The notes under the pieces: model-generated
The model's database searches: none
Told to the model about the DNA's origin: nothing
What the model saw: the letters and a program-made list of their open reading frames with translations, nothing else
NCBI GenBank assembly: GCA_963739355.1
Contig: CAVUAD010000006.1
Span: 558,001-622,000 of the forward strand
Source of the DNA: JAWVFM01 sp963739355
Lineage (GTDB): Bacteria > Actinomycetota > Thermoleophilia > Solirubrobacterales > 70-9
Direction of reading: 5' to 3'
Length of the DNA: 64,000 bases
Part shown: one piece after another, positions 44,688 through 53,372 of the stretch
Layout of the letters: each line of letters starts with the position of its first letter
Numbering within the stretch: position 1 is the stretch's first letter
Translations under genes and position numbers: made by a program

Positions 44688-46330
44688 ATCCGGCTGATGC
44701 CGCCGAGCTGGCGGCTGCCGACGCCGTCGGCAAGCGCGCCGGAACCGAGGGAGGAGTCCACCGTGCCGCGTTCGCCGTCGGGAGCGGTGCCGAGCGGCAG
44801 CGGCTCCTCGCCCTCGGCCAGGCCGTCGGCCGGGTCGAGGAGGACCGCGAAGAGCTCCATCTCCCGCTCGATCCCCTTGAGGTCGTGCGTTCCGCGGCTC
44901 TCCACGGGGATGCTCGCCGTGAGCCGGCTCGCCGTCTCCTCGGAGATCAGCACGGTGTCGCCGGTCTCCCGGGTCTCGGCCTCGATGCGCGCCGCCACGT
45001 TGACGACGTCGCCGATGACCGAGAAGTTGAGGCGCCCGCCGCCGCCGATGGAACCGGCCGCGGCGGTGCCGGAGTTGATCCCGACGCCGATCTTCAGGCC
45101 CAGCCGCTCGTCGCCGTTGACGCGGCGCGCCAGCTCGTAGGCCGCGCGCACCGCGCGGTCGGCGTGGTCCGGGTAGTTCTCGGGTGCGCCGAAGATCGCC
45201 ATGAGGCCGTCGCCCATGAACTTGTCCACGTGCCCGCCGTGGCGGATGATGATGGGGACCGTCACCTCGAACAGCTCGTTCAGCTTCGCGATGACCTGGC
45301 GCGCGTCGGCGTCGGCGGCGAAGCGGGTGAAGTCGCGGACGTCGAAGAAGAGGATGCTGACGTCGAGCGCGACGCCGTCGCGCGGGAAGTTGCCGTCCAG
45401 CACCAGCTCGGCGACGCTCGAGTCCAGGTAGGTGCCGAAGGCGTCGCGGATCCGCTTGCGCTCGGCCAGCCCGGCGACCATCTGGTTGAAGGACGCCGCG
45501 AGCTCGCCGATCTCGTCCCCCGTGGTCACCGGCACCGAGACCTCGTAGTCGCCCTGGAGAACGCGCTCGGTCGCACGCTGGAGGTCGGCGACCGGCGTGA
45601 GGATCGACTTGGTCAGCAGCACGGTCAGCTCGAGGGAGATCGCTCCCGCCACCCCCACGGCGATCAGGACCTTCGAGGAGATGCCCCCGCCGTTCGAGGT
45701 GAGGGCGGCGACGATGAACCCGGAGATGACGTTGATCGCCGGCAGGGCGACGAGCATCCGCGTCTGCAGCGAGACCGTCGAGCAGCTGGTGGTGAGGCGG
45801 GGGCTGACGGAGTGGTTGATGTCGACGAGGACCGGCCGCATCCCGACCTCGACGGCGAGGTAGTGGAGGATCCCGGAGTAGCCGAGCGCCACGAAGGAGC
45901 CGGCCGCCAGGGCGAAGAAGCTCAGCGCGGGAAGGTCGAGGAACGCCACGGCGGCCGCGCAGCCGGGGATCACAACCACCAGGGTCGGGATCTTCAGGTC
46001 GGCGCGAATCAGGTTGAGGGGCAGGCCCACTGCCGCCGACCAGGCGCGGGCCGTGCTCTCCTGGTCGCGCTCGCCCCCGACCCAGGCGTTGATCGGCCGC
46101 AGCCGCGGATAGACCCGGTAGAGGGTCAGCGAGACGCCGAGCACCGTCAGGCCCTCGACGACCACCAGCGTTCGCAACCAGGCGGCTGTCTCGGCGTCGT
46201 AGAAGAAGCTGAAGAGCCAGAGCGTGCCGGCCACGATCACGAACGCAGACAGCAGCTCGAGGGTCAGGAAGAACCCTGCGTAGCGGGTACCAAGCCGCCG
46301 GTAGAGCATGCCCCAAATCGGCAAGGCCAT
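44684..46330 (-). CDS. Membrane-bound class III adenylate/guanylate cyclase with HAMP domain
   Basis: 548 residues from ATG 46330. About six hydrophobic helices fill residues 15-245, a HAMP linker follows (about 240-290, LTPVADLQRATERVLQGDY), then the cyclase domain from 320: ILFFDVRDFTRF with metal ligand D330, HVDKFMGDGLMAIFGAP with D374 and K370, and RLNFSVIGDVVNVAARIE near the C-terminus. The Lys in DKFMGD favours adenylate over guanylate. A long, disordered C-terminal tail is present. It should produce cAMP in response to a membrane signal. Confidence 0.9.
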   Translation of the reverse strand: MALPIWGMLYRRLGTRYAGFFLTLELLSAFVIVAGTLWLFSFFYDAETAAWLRTLVVVEGLTVLGVSLTLYRVYPRLRPINAWVGGERDQESTARAWSAAVGLPLNLIRADLKIPTLVVVIPGCAAAVAFLDLPALSFFALAAGSFVALGYSGILHYLAVEVGMRPVLVDINHSVSPRLTTSCSTVSLQTRMLVALPAINVISGFIVAALTSNGGGISSKVLIAVGVAGAISLELTVLLTKSILTPVADLQRATERVLQGDYEVSVPVTTGDEIGELAASFNQMVAGLAERKRIRDAFGTYLDSSVAELVLDGNFPRDGVALDVSILFFDVRDFTRFAADADARQVIAKLNELFEVTVPIIIRHGGHVDKFMGDGLMAIFGAPENYPDHADRAVRAAYELARRVNGDERLGLKIGVGINSGTAAAGSIGGGGRLNFSVIGDVVNVAARIEAETRETGDTVLISEETASRLTASIPVESRGTHDLKGIEREMELFAVLLDPADGLAEGEEPLPLGTAPDGERGTVDSSLGSGALADGVGSRQLGGISRI

Positions 46331-46417
46331 ACCGAGGATTGTCCCAGGTGCGCACGTGCTGGTGTGTGAGATTCCGACCAGCCAGGCACGGCTTTTGGTC
46401 GCGAGCGCAGGGAAGCA

Positions 46418-47740
46418 GTGCCCAGGCACGAACTCAGGCTCAAGTTTGGGCGCAAAACCTCCGAATACGTAGGCGTGGAGGTAAGTACGGCCACGCAGAG
46501 CCCTGCCTCGCGGCAGCTGAACGGCGGCTTTCCCGAGCCGTACATGCGCCTGACCGTGAAACTGGTCCGCGCTCGGCACGTCGACTGCGGCCGCACCACG
46601 CTGATCCGCGTCCCCGAAGCGCTTCCCAAGGAGGCGATCCGCAGGGTCGTCTGCGGCGGTTGCCAGCGGGAATTCGAGCCGCCCCGGCTCCAGCAGCTGG
46701 GCGTCCTGGAGGCCGGCGCCCGCGGGCGGATCGCCGGCGAGGGCGGGCAGAGCGCCGCCAACGGCACCGCCCCCTTCGCCGCCGTGCCCCGGCGCAAGCG
46801 CCCCGACGACTTCAGCGCGATCATCGCGAGCGCGACAACGATCGTCCAGCCCGACGTCGTGCCGATCGCCGAGAGCGAGCGGCTCGAGGAGAAGCCCCGC
46901 CGCATCCCGCGCGTCTCGGCTCCCAGCTTCTCGATGCCCAGGGTTTCGATGCCGAGGGTCTCGGTCCCGAAGGTCTCGCTGCCGAGCGCTCCGAAGGTCC
47001 GCCGCCCGAGCCTGCCCAAGCCGGCCCTCGCCACCAGCGTCAGCCTCCCGCACCTCAGCCTCCCGAAGCTTCCGAAGCCGAAGCTGCCGCGCCTCGGCCG
47101 CGGCGAGACGACGCTGCCGGCGTACGCGAGCGTTCCGATCGCCTTCGCCGCCGTCGTCATCGGGATCATCGCGATCCAGAGCTGGAACACCTCCGCGGGG
47201 GTGTCGCCCCCGCCGGCCACGACAACCGCGGCCGCCTCCGGCTCCACCCCGCCCGCTGCCGCCGCCAACGGCGCCGCCTCCGCCAATGGCGCCGCCTCCG
47301 GCAGCGCCAAGGTCGTGCGCGGCAGCAACTTCACGATCGCGCTGCCGGCCGGCTGGAAGGAGACCACGCCGCCGAACGGCGCAACGTTCGCGGCGGCGGC
47401 CACCGACGGCTCCGCCAACGCGACGCTCTGGATCCAGGACGACCCCGGCCTCGACTACCCCACCTTCGAGGCGCGCTCCCTCGCCCAGCTGCGCCAGCTG
47501 GCGGGCTCGGCCCACGTCGCCAGCCGGGTCGTGGCGCCAACCGCCGCGGGCACGGTGGTCCACCTCGCCGCCGACGCTCCGGCCGGCAAGCCCGTCTACA
47601 ACGCGACGCTTCGCGTCTCCGGCCCCTACCGCTACTACCTCAGCACCACGGTCGAGCCCAACGCCTCCGACGCAGGCACCAAGGGCTCCGAGCTTCTCGC
47701 CAACTCGCTGACGCCCGTTGACGACGGGGCCTCCAAGTGA
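46418..47740 (+). CDS. Single-pass membrane protein with degenerate zinc ribbon and SxPxV repeats
   Basis: Up to 440 residues from GTG 46418; the ATG at 46544 is a later alternative. A ribbon-like start (RHVDCGRTTLIRVPE and VVCGGCQREFE) has only part of the usual Cys set. A linker repeats five-residue units such as SMPRV, SVPKV, SLPKL and SLPHL, many times over. A hydrophobic helix (ASVPIAFAAVVIGIIAI) follows, then a Thr/Ala linker and a soluble domain (FTIALPAGWKE onward) of the kind seen in extracytoplasmic DUF1795-like folds. The next gene overlaps its stop by four bases. Confidence 0.65.
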   Translation: MPRHELRLKFGRKTSEYVGVEVSTATQSPASRQLNGGFPEPYMRLTVKLVRARHVDCGRTTLIRVPEALPKEAIRRVVCGGCQREFEPPRLQQLGVLEAGARGRIAGEGGQSAANGTAPFAAVPRRKRPDDFSAIIASATTIVQPDVVPIAESERLEEKPRRIPRVSAPSFSMPRVSMPRVSVPKVSLPSAPKVRRPSLPKPALATSVSLPHLSLPKLPKPKLPRLGRGETTLPAYASVPIAFAAVVIGIIAIQSWNTSAGVSPPPATTTAAASGSTPPAAAANGAASANGAASGSAKVVRGSNFTIALPAGWKETTPPNGATFAAAATDGSANATLWIQDDPGLDYPTFEARSLAQLRQLAGSAHVASRVVAPTAAGTVVHLAADAPAGKPVYNATLRVSGPYRYYLSTTVEPNASDAGTKGSELLANSLTPVDDGASK

Positions 47741-48561
47741 TCCGTCGCAAGCGCCGCTACCTCCTGCTCGCCCTGGTGGCTCTGACGGTGCCGCTGCCCG
47801 CCTTCGGCGTCGGCTCGGAGAGCACGGCCCCAACCAGCCTCGACGTGTCCGCGGCCCTCGACCAGTGCGGCGTCGCCTCCACCACGGTGGTCTGCAAGTT
47901 CGACGCGAGCTACAACGAGGTTCCCGGCGCCGACCGCTACACGGCGTCGGTCACCGGCCCGGACGGCAGCGTCGTCGACTACGGCGACGTGGCCGCGGGC
48001 GCCACCAGCCTCTGGGTCCCCTACGTGGGCAACGGCACCTACACGATCAGCGTCTCGGCCTGGGGCACGCCACCCGCCGCCGGCGAGAAGCCCAAGCCGA
48101 TCGCAACGGACTACGCCAGCGCGGGCGGCACCCGCCAGACGACCACCTCGCCGGGCGGCAAGGCCAAGCCCTCCACGCACGCCGACTCGAGCGCGGCGAG
48201 CTCCGCCGGCAGGCCGGGCCAGGGCGCGGGCGCTTCGACCTCCGCGTACTCCGACTCGGGCCAGACGACCACCACGACGCCCACCACCACGACGACTCCC
48301 ACGACCACCACGACGCCGACCACGCCGGAACCGACCTGCACTCCCGACACGGCGCCGCCCCCGCCGGCCACCACCACGACTTCGACCGACCCGACTTCGA
48401 CGGCTCCCTCGATGGCCGGCGTGAGCACGACCGCCGCGACCTCGATGTCCGCCTCGGGCCAGCTGCCGAGCAACTCGACCGATCCCAACTGTCCCGACGG
48501 CACGACGCCCCGCCAGACCCCCGACGGGCCCTGCTGCCCAACCCCGCCTCCGGCCGGCTAG
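47737..48561 (+). CDS. Secreted Thr/Pro-rich protein
   Basis: 274 residues from GTG 47737, overlapping the previous stop (GTGA). A signal peptide (RRYLLLALVALTVPLPAFG) leads to a beta-sandwich-like region (YTASVTGPDGSVVDYGD and NGTYTISVSAWG, resembling a fibronectin/PKD strand pair), then long Thr/Pro tracts and a Cys-rich end. It is probably a cell-wall or surface protein made with its upstream neighbour. Confidence 0.65.
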   Translation: MIRRKRRYLLLALVALTVPLPAFGVGSESTAPTSLDVSAALDQCGVASTTVVCKFDASYNEVPGADRYTASVTGPDGSVVDYGDVAAGATSLWVPYVGNGTYTISVSAWGTPPAAGEKPKPIATDYASAGGTRQTTTSPGGKAKPSTHADSSAASSAGRPGQGAGASTSAYSDSGQTTTTTPTTTTTPTTTTTPTTPEPTCTPDTAPPPPATTTTSTDPTSTAPSMAGVSTTAATSMSASGQLPSNSTDPNCPDGTTPRQTPDGPCCPTPPPAG

Positions 48562-48616
48562 TTTCGGTGCCGCGCGGCCCATCGCCGCACCGCGGGACGG
48601 ATAGGATGCCGCCCTG

Positions 48617-49162
48617 ATGGGCCTTATGGACAGATTCAAGGGACGCCGGGACGAGGAGGACGCGATGGCTCAGGCGCGGCGCACCCAAGACGCCGGCGCG
48701 GCGCCGGTGGTGAGCGAGTCCGGCGAGACGATCGGCACCCCGGTCAACGAGATGAGCATGTCCGCCGGGGCGTCCGCGGGGCTCGGTGCGGGGCAGATCC
48801 CGGGCATCCAAAACCTTGGCGCGATCGGCGCGGCCATCCAGCAGGCGATGACCACCGGCAACTTCCAGGTGGTCCAGGCCGAGGCTCAGCAGATGCAGCA
48901 GCAGGCGATGGGCATGCAGAAGGACCTCCAGGAGGTCTACGCACGGCACGGCGTCGACATGACCGGCGGCCACACCTCGCAGGTCGACGACCCGGAGCAG
49001 CTCCAGAAGGACGTCATGGAGGTCATGAAGAAGCACGGCATGGGCGGCGGCTTCGCCTGGTTCGGCATCTCCGGGCCCCAGATGGGCCAGGTGAGCGAGG
49101 GCGACGGCGGCTCCGTCATGAAGGTCGAGCCCGGCACTCCGGGCGAGCCCGAGGCCTCCTAG
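48617..49162 (+). CDS. Small MGL-family protein, paralog 1
   Basis: 181 residues. It begins MGLMDRFKGRRDEEDAMAQA and has a central Gln/Met-rich helix (QAEAQQMQQQAMGMQKDL) and the segment DPEQLQKDVMEVMKKHG. The gene at 51464 shares the start (MGLFSRRKDKESAMSQA) and the DPxQ...VxEVxKKHG segment, so the two are paralogs. No known domain was recognised; the protein is soluble and probably helical. TAGGAT precedes the start by nine bases in both genes. Confidence 0.65.
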   Translation: MGLMDRFKGRRDEEDAMAQARRTQDAGAAPVVSESGETIGTPVNEMSMSAGASAGLGAGQIPGIQNLGAIGAAIQQAMTTGNFQVVQAEAQQMQQQAMGMQKDLQEVYARHGVDMTGGHTSQVDDPEQLQKDVMEVMKKHGMGGGFAWFGISGPQMGQVSEGDGGSVMKVEPGTPGEPEAS

Positions 49163-49202
49163 AGCCGGCCGGCGGGCAACGGCCGCCGGATACGATCCGG
49201 CC

Positions 49203-50687
49203 ATGCCCACCGCAACAGCAGACTCCCTGTCCGACGTCGCCCGCGAGTTCGTCTCCGGCGACGCCAAGCCCTTCGTGATCGGCGCCGAGCGCCCGGCGGC
49301 CGCCGACGGCCAGACGTTCGCGACGATCGACCCGGCAACCGGCGAGGAGATCTGCCAGGTGGCGCTCGGCGGCGAGGCCGACGTGGACGCGGCGGTGAGC
49401 GCCGCGCAGGCGGCCCTCGACGGCCCGCTTCGCAAGGTGCACGCGGCCAAGCGCTCGGGCCTCATGTACACGCTGGCGGAGCTCATCAAGGCCAACGGCG
49501 CCGAGCTCGCCGAGCTGGAGTCGCTCGACAACGGCAAGCCGCTCAGGGCGGCGCAGGGCGACGTTGCCGCCACGGTCGCGCACCTGCGCTATTTCGCAGG
49601 CTGGCCGACGAAGATCGAGGGCGAGACGATCCCCGTCTCCGCGCGCGACGTCCTCTGTTACACGCTGCGCGAGCCGGTCGGGGTCTGCGCGCAGATCGTG
49701 CCCTGGAACTTCCCCCTCCTGATGGCGACCTGGAAGATCGCGCCGGCGCTTGCGGCGGGGTGCTCGATCGTCCTGAAGCCCGCCGAGCAGACGCCGCTGA
49801 CGGCGCTGCGCCTGGGCGAGCTGGCGCTCGAGGCCGGCTTCCCCGAGGGGACACTGAACGTGCTGACGGGCGACGGCTCGACCGGCGCCGCGCTGGTCGA
49901 CCACCCGGGCGTCGCGAAGGTGGCGTTCACGGGCTCCACGGTCGTCGGCCGCGAGATCGGCGCCAAGTGCGGCCAGGCGCTGAAGCGGGTCACGCTCGAG
50001 CTAGGGGGCAAGAGCCCCAACATCATCCTTCCCGACGCCGACCTCTCGAAGGCGATCCCCGGAAGCTTTCAGGGCATCTACTTCAACTCCGGCCAGGCCT
50101 GCAACGCGGGCTCGCGGCTCTTCGTGCACCAGGCGGTGTTCGAAGAGGTCATCAACGGGCTGGCCGAGACCGCGCGCGAGGCGAAGGTCGGGCCCGGGCT
50201 GGACCCGGAGACCGAGTTCGGGCCGGTCGTCTCCGAGGAGCAGTTCGACCGGGTCAGCGGCTACATCGACTCGGGGCTATCCGAGGGCGCCGAGGCGATC
50301 GTCGGCGGGCGCCCCGAGAACGGCGGCGCCGGCTACTTCGTCAACCCCACCCTGTTCACCGGCGTCTCCGACGACATGAGGATCGCCCGCGAGGAGATCT
50401 TCGGCCCGGTGCTCGTCGCGATGCCGTTCGAGTCGCTGGAGGAGGTCGCCGCCCGCGCCAACGACACGCAGTACGGCCTCGCCGCCGGCCTGTGGACCCG
50501 CGACATCTCGCAGGCCCACAAGCTGGCCGGCCTGCTCAAGGCGGGCAACGTCTACATCAACACCTGGGGCGGCGGCGATCCCGCGGCGCCCTTCGGCGGC
50601 TACAAGGCCTCAGGCATCGGCCGCGAGAAGGGCCACGCCAACCTCGACGCCTACCTCGAGACCAAGACCGTCTGGACGCAGCTCTAG
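49203..50687 (+). CDS. NAD(P)-dependent aldehyde dehydrogenase
   Basis: 494 residues, full length. VPWNFPLLMATWKIAPALAA, AFTGSTVVGREIG, LELGGKSPNII with general base E266, and the nucleophile C300 in FNSGQACNAGSR are classic ALDH superfamily motifs; the GGYKASGIGREKG end fits the betaine/phenylacetaldehyde-type group. It oxidises aldehydes to acids in the cytoplasm. TACGAT ends six bases before the ATG, suggesting a leaderless mRNA. Confidence 0.95.
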   Translation: MPTATADSLSDVAREFVSGDAKPFVIGAERPAAADGQTFATIDPATGEEICQVALGGEADVDAAVSAAQAALDGPLRKVHAAKRSGLMYTLAELIKANGAELAELESLDNGKPLRAAQGDVAATVAHLRYFAGWPTKIEGETIPVSARDVLCYTLREPVGVCAQIVPWNFPLLMATWKIAPALAAGCSIVLKPAEQTPLTALRLGELALEAGFPEGTLNVLTGDGSTGAALVDHPGVAKVAFTGSTVVGREIGAKCGQALKRVTLELGGKSPNIILPDADLSKAIPGSFQGIYFNSGQACNAGSRLFVHQAVFEEVINGLAETAREAKVGPGLDPETEFGPVVSEEQFDRVSGYIDSGLSEGAEAIVGGRPENGGAGYFVNPTLFTGVSDDMRIAREEIFGPVLVAMPFESLEEVAARANDTQYGLAAGLWTRDISQAHKLAGLLKAGNVYINTWGGGDPAAPFGGYKASGIGREKGHANLDAYLETKTVWTQL

Positions 50688-50691
50688 CCAA

Positions 50692-50733
50692 AACCCTCAA
50701 CCACCCTCAACCGGGTCTGACCCCGTTTAGGTT
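50692..50733 (-). repeat. 41-nt dispersed repeat, copy 3 (inverted)
   Basis: Reverse complement of the unit at 2.4 kb, with the GGGTCTGACCC dyad. Two further half-repeats (GGTCGAGGGTT) follow at 50734-50755. It lies between the aldehyde dehydrogenase and cupin stops. Confidence 0.85.
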
Positions 50734-50760
50734 GGTCGAGGGTTGGTCGAGGGTTCGGCG

Positions 50761-51321
50761 CTAGGGCTGCGGGGGGAACATGCCCTGCATCGGGTGCGTG
50801 AGGCCGTGCTCCTCGCAGAGCCGGTCGATCGACGGCGGGTCGAACTCGATGCCGTAGCGCTCCTTCATCGCGACCGGGTCGGGCGGACCGCCCGCGGCGA
50901 GGGCCGCCGCCAGCTCCTCGAAGTAGTGCTCGAACCCGCCCGGCGAGATGATCTCGAGGATCCGGCACGGCGTCGCGCCGGCGTTCCAGAACGTGTGCCA
51001 TTGGTCACGCGGCTTGAAGACGAAGTCACCCACGTCGGCGTGGACGACGTCGTCGCCGAGGAGCGCGCCCATCCTCCCCTCGAGCACGAAGCTGTACTCG
51101 TCCTCGCGGCTGTGCTTGTGAAGGGGAGCAGCCAGTCCATGCGGAGCCATCGGATGCTCGACGAGAGAGAACCCGCCGCCCGTCTCCTCCGAGTAGGCCA
51201 TGAACCTGATCCCCAGGACGCCCAGGTCGATGGAGGCGCCGTCGTTCGGCCCGACCTTGCGGGGCCCGTGCGACGCTTCGTGGCGCCGAAGCTCGCTCTG
51301 GGGTCCTGCCGAGCTCTCCAT
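50761..51321 (-). CDS. Cupin-domain protein
   Basis: 186 residues from ATG 51321 with GGAGGAG upstream. The cupin motif 1 reads PLHKHSREDEYSFVLEGRMG (two His and a Glu) and motif 2 is VGDFVFKPRDQWHTFWN with the second His, so a metal site is intact. A C-terminal extension covers about 50 residues. The small beta-barrel may be an enzyme or a binding protein. The gene is bracketed by two copies of the 41-nt repeat. Confidence 0.85.
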   Translation of the reverse strand: MESSAGPQSELRRHEASHGPRKVGPNDGASIDLGVLGIRFMAYSEETGGGFSLVEHPMAPHGLAAPLHKHSREDEYSFVLEGRMGALLGDDVVHADVGDFVFKPRDQWHTFWNAGATPCRILEIISPGGFEHYFEELAAALAAGGPPDPVAMKERYGIEFDPPSIDRLCEEHGLTHPMQGMFPPQP

Positions 51322-51399
51322 TTCTGACTCCTCCCTCTCGTTCACCAACGGTGCGATCAATCTATGCAGATCAGGGTGTGGACGGCGCCACGGCCTCCG

Positions 51400-51441
51400 A
51401 ACCCTCAACCAACCCTCAAGGGGGTCTGACCCCATTTAGGT
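51400..51441 (-). repeat. 41-nt dispersed repeat, copy 4 (inverted)
   Basis: Same orientation as copy 3 and on the other side of the cupin gene, starting AACCCTCAACC and ending ATTTAGGT around GGGTCTGACCC. It also precedes the small MGL-protein gene by 22 nt. Confidence 0.85.
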
Positions 51442-51463
51442 GGCGCGCTAGGATCAGGCGCCG

Positions 51464-51886
51464 ATGGGTCTGTTCAGCCGTCGCAAGGACAAGGAGAGCG
51501 CCATGTCCCAGGCCGACATGGCACAGGTCGAGGCCGGCACCACGCCGAGCACGACCAACCCGGGCACGACTCCCGCCGCGCCGCTCGGCATCGGCACTCC
51601 GGTTGGCGGCGGCTCGATCGCCGACGAGGTGACCAACGCCGCCGGCGGCGACATGCAGCAGTCGATGGCGAACTTCATGGCGATCATGAGCCAGCACTCC
51701 GTCGACCTGCGCTCCCAGCCGATGGAGGTTCGCGAGGCGGTCGCCGCGGATTGCCGGGCGCAGGGCGTGGACATGCAGGTCGGCCAGTCGCTCAACATCA
51801 CCGACCCGCAGCAGATCCACACCGTGGTCGAGGTCCTGAAGAAGCACGGCCTCCTCCCCGCCAACGTCAACGTCAACGCCGGCTAG
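51464..51886 (+). CDS. Small MGL-family protein, paralog 2
   Basis: 140 residues. MGLFSRRKDKESAMSQA at the start and DPQQIHTVVEVLKKHGLLP at the end match the 48617 paralog; the middle is Thr/Pro/Gly-rich and then helical (ADEVTNAAGGDMQQSMANF). It lies one base before the oxidoreductase gene at 51887, so they are co-transcribed. Function unknown. Confidence 0.65.
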   Translation: MGLFSRRKDKESAMSQADMAQVEAGTTPSTTNPGTTPAAPLGIGTPVGGGSIADEVTNAAGGDMQQSMANFMAIMSQHSVDLRSQPMEVREAVAADCRAQGVDMQVGQSLNITDPQQIHTVVEVLKKHGLLPANVNVNAG

Positions 51887-52543
51887 ATGAAGATCGGCGT
51901 GCTCGGCACCGGGATGGTCGGCGAGACCGTCGCGTCCAAGCTCGTCGAGGTCGGCCACGAGGTGAGGATGGGCTCGCGCGAGGCGGGTAACGAGAAGGCC
52001 GGCGCCTGGGCGGCGGGGGCCGGCGAGGGAGCGTCCGAGGGGACCTTCGCCGACGCCGCCGAGTTCGGCGAGCTGGTCGTCAACGCGACATCCGGTCAGC
52101 ACTCGCTCGCGGCGCTCGAGCAGGCGGGCGGCTCGGTCCTCGCCGGCAAGGTGCTCTGGGACATCTCCAACCCGCTCGACTTCAGCCAGGGCTTCCCGCC
52201 AACGCTGACGGTCGCCAACGACGACTCGCTCGCCGAGCAGATCCAGCGGGCCCACCCGCAGGCGAAGGTAGTGAAGGCCCTCAACACGGTCAACGCGGGG
52301 GTCATGGTCGACCCCTCGTCGCTCGGCGAGCAGAGCAACCTCTTCATCTGCGGCGACGACGCCGCCGCCAAGGCCCGGGTGATCGAGATCCTCGAGACCT
52401 TCGGCTGGCTTTCGGGAGACATCCTCGACCTCGGCGACATCAGCGCCGCTCGCGGCACCGAGGCCTACCTCCTGCTCTGGATCCGCATGATGGGCGCCCT
52501 CGACGGCCCCAACTTCAACGTGCGGATCGTCAAGCCGGACTAG
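51887..52543 (+). CDS. NADPH-dependent F420 reductase-like oxidoreductase
   Basis: 218 residues. The Rossmann start KIGVLGTGMVGETVASKLVE (GxGxxG) and GHEVRMGSRE match the Fno/NpdG-type NADP:F420 oxidoreductases and their relatives, as do VLWDISNPLD and AHPQAKVVKALNTVNAGVM. These enzymes shuttle hydride between NADPH and a deazaflavin or another acceptor. F420 use is plausible in an actinobacterium that also has LLM enzymes, but it is not proved by the sequence. Confidence 0.85.
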   Translation: MKIGVLGTGMVGETVASKLVEVGHEVRMGSREAGNEKAGAWAAGAGEGASEGTFADAAEFGELVVNATSGQHSLAALEQAGGSVLAGKVLWDISNPLDFSQGFPPTLTVANDDSLAEQIQRAHPQAKVVKALNTVNAGVMVDPSSLGEQSNLFICGDDAAAKARVIEILETFGWLSGDILDLGDISAARGTEAYLLLWIRMMGALDGPNFNVRIVKPD

Positions 52544-52559
52544 GCGCAGCGCTGCCAGG

Positions 52560-52643
52560 TACCCGGGGCGGGATTCGAACCCGCAAGCTCCGAAGAGCGG
52601 CGAATTTTAAGTTCGCCTGGCTTTGCCATTTGCCTACCCGGGC
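52560..52643 (-). tRNA. tRNA-Leu (anticodon UAA)
   Basis: On the minus strand the 7-bp acceptor arms GCCCGGG and CCCGGGT enclose a D arm (GGC/GCC), an anticodon stem GCGAA/TTCGC with loop CTTAAAA (anticodon TAA), a long variable arm (GCTC-TTCG-GAGC) and a T arm GCGGG-TTCGAAT-CCCGC. The long variable arm and anticodon give leucine. CC of the 3' end is present next to the discriminator A but full CCA is not encoded. A TACCAT hexamer lies about six bases upstream. Confidence 0.95.
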
Positions 52644-52679
52644 GGCTCGATGGTACCCACGGTTCCGACCGGAGCGCGT

Positions 52680-52695
52680 ACGAACATATGTTCGT
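52680..52695. promoter_or_regulatory. Perfect LexA-type SOS box over the endonuclease start codon
   Basis: ACGAACATATGTTCGT is a perfect 16-bp palindrome and matches the Gram-positive LexA consensus CGAAC-N4-GTTCG. The ATG of the LAGLIDADG gene (52688-52690) is at its centre, and the tRNA-Leu promoter is nearby on the other strand. Confidence 0.8.
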
Positions 52696-53299
52696 GGAAA
52701 GCGCGGATCAGCCAGCGCCCCTGTTGCCACCCCGGCAATACGCCTACCTGCTTGGTCTATATCTCGGGGACGGCTATCTCGTGACCTGCCCTCGCGGCGT
52801 TTACCGCCTCGAAATAACGCTCGACAGCCGCTACCCGAGACTCACGGCGTCCGTGGTCGCAGCCGTCCGCACGGTTCTTCCCGCGAATCGCGTGTCCGTT
52901 CGGCGCCAGTGGCCACACAACTCTGTACGGGTCATGTGCTACTCGAAACGCTGGAGCGTTCTCTTCCCGCAGCACGGACCTGGCCGAAAGCATGCTCGAC
53001 CCATCTTCTTGGCCTCATGGCAACGCAGAGTCACCGCGCAACACCCGGAGCAATTCGTCCGCGGCCTGATCAATTCGGACGGCAGCCGCTTCGTCGCGAA
53101 TCAGCGTGCCCCGAGCGGCCGGGTGTACTCGTACGCGCGCTACGCGTTCTCGAATCGCTCTCGGGACATCCTCGGGATCTTCTGCGAACACCTTGACCTG
53201 CTGGGGGTCGCGTGGAGCCGCCCGAAACCAACCGAAGTACAGATTGCGCGCCGTGAGTCGGTCGCCCTACTCGATGGCTTTGTGGGTCCGAAGCATTAG
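52688..53299 (+). CDS. LAGLIDADG homing endonuclease-like protein
   Basis: 203 residues with two LAGLIDADG helices: LLGLYLGDGY (21-30) and FVRGLINSDG (123-132), each ending in the acidic metal ligand. This two-repeat layout gives a monomeric site-specific nuclease with a pseudo-dimeric core. It is free-standing, with no intron or intein around it, and is divergent from tRNA-Leu. Codon use is somewhat less GC-rich than the neighbours. The LexA box over its start predicts induction by DNA damage. It could be a selfish element or a domesticated nuclease. Confidence 0.8.
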   Translation: MFVESADQPAPLLPPRQYAYLLGLYLGDGYLVTCPRGVYRLEITLDSRYPRLTASVVAAVRTVLPANRVSVRRQWPHNSVRVMCYSKRWSVLFPQHGPGRKHARPIFLASWQRRVTAQHPEQFVRGLINSDGSRFVANQRAPSGRVYSYARYAFSNRSRDILGIFCEHLDLLGVAWSRPKPTEVQIARRESVALLDGFVGPKH

Positions 53300-53372
53300 G
53301 GCTTCGTTGTGCGGGAATGTCCGCCCCTTGCGTCGCAACTTAAGCGCAGGTACGGTGTTCCCTTAAGAGGAG

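Noticed and set aside
52544..53300. tRNA-Leu as the attachment site of an integrated element
   Set aside because: No integrase and no second copy of the tRNA 3' end was found; the endonuclease lies on the 5' side of the tRNA.
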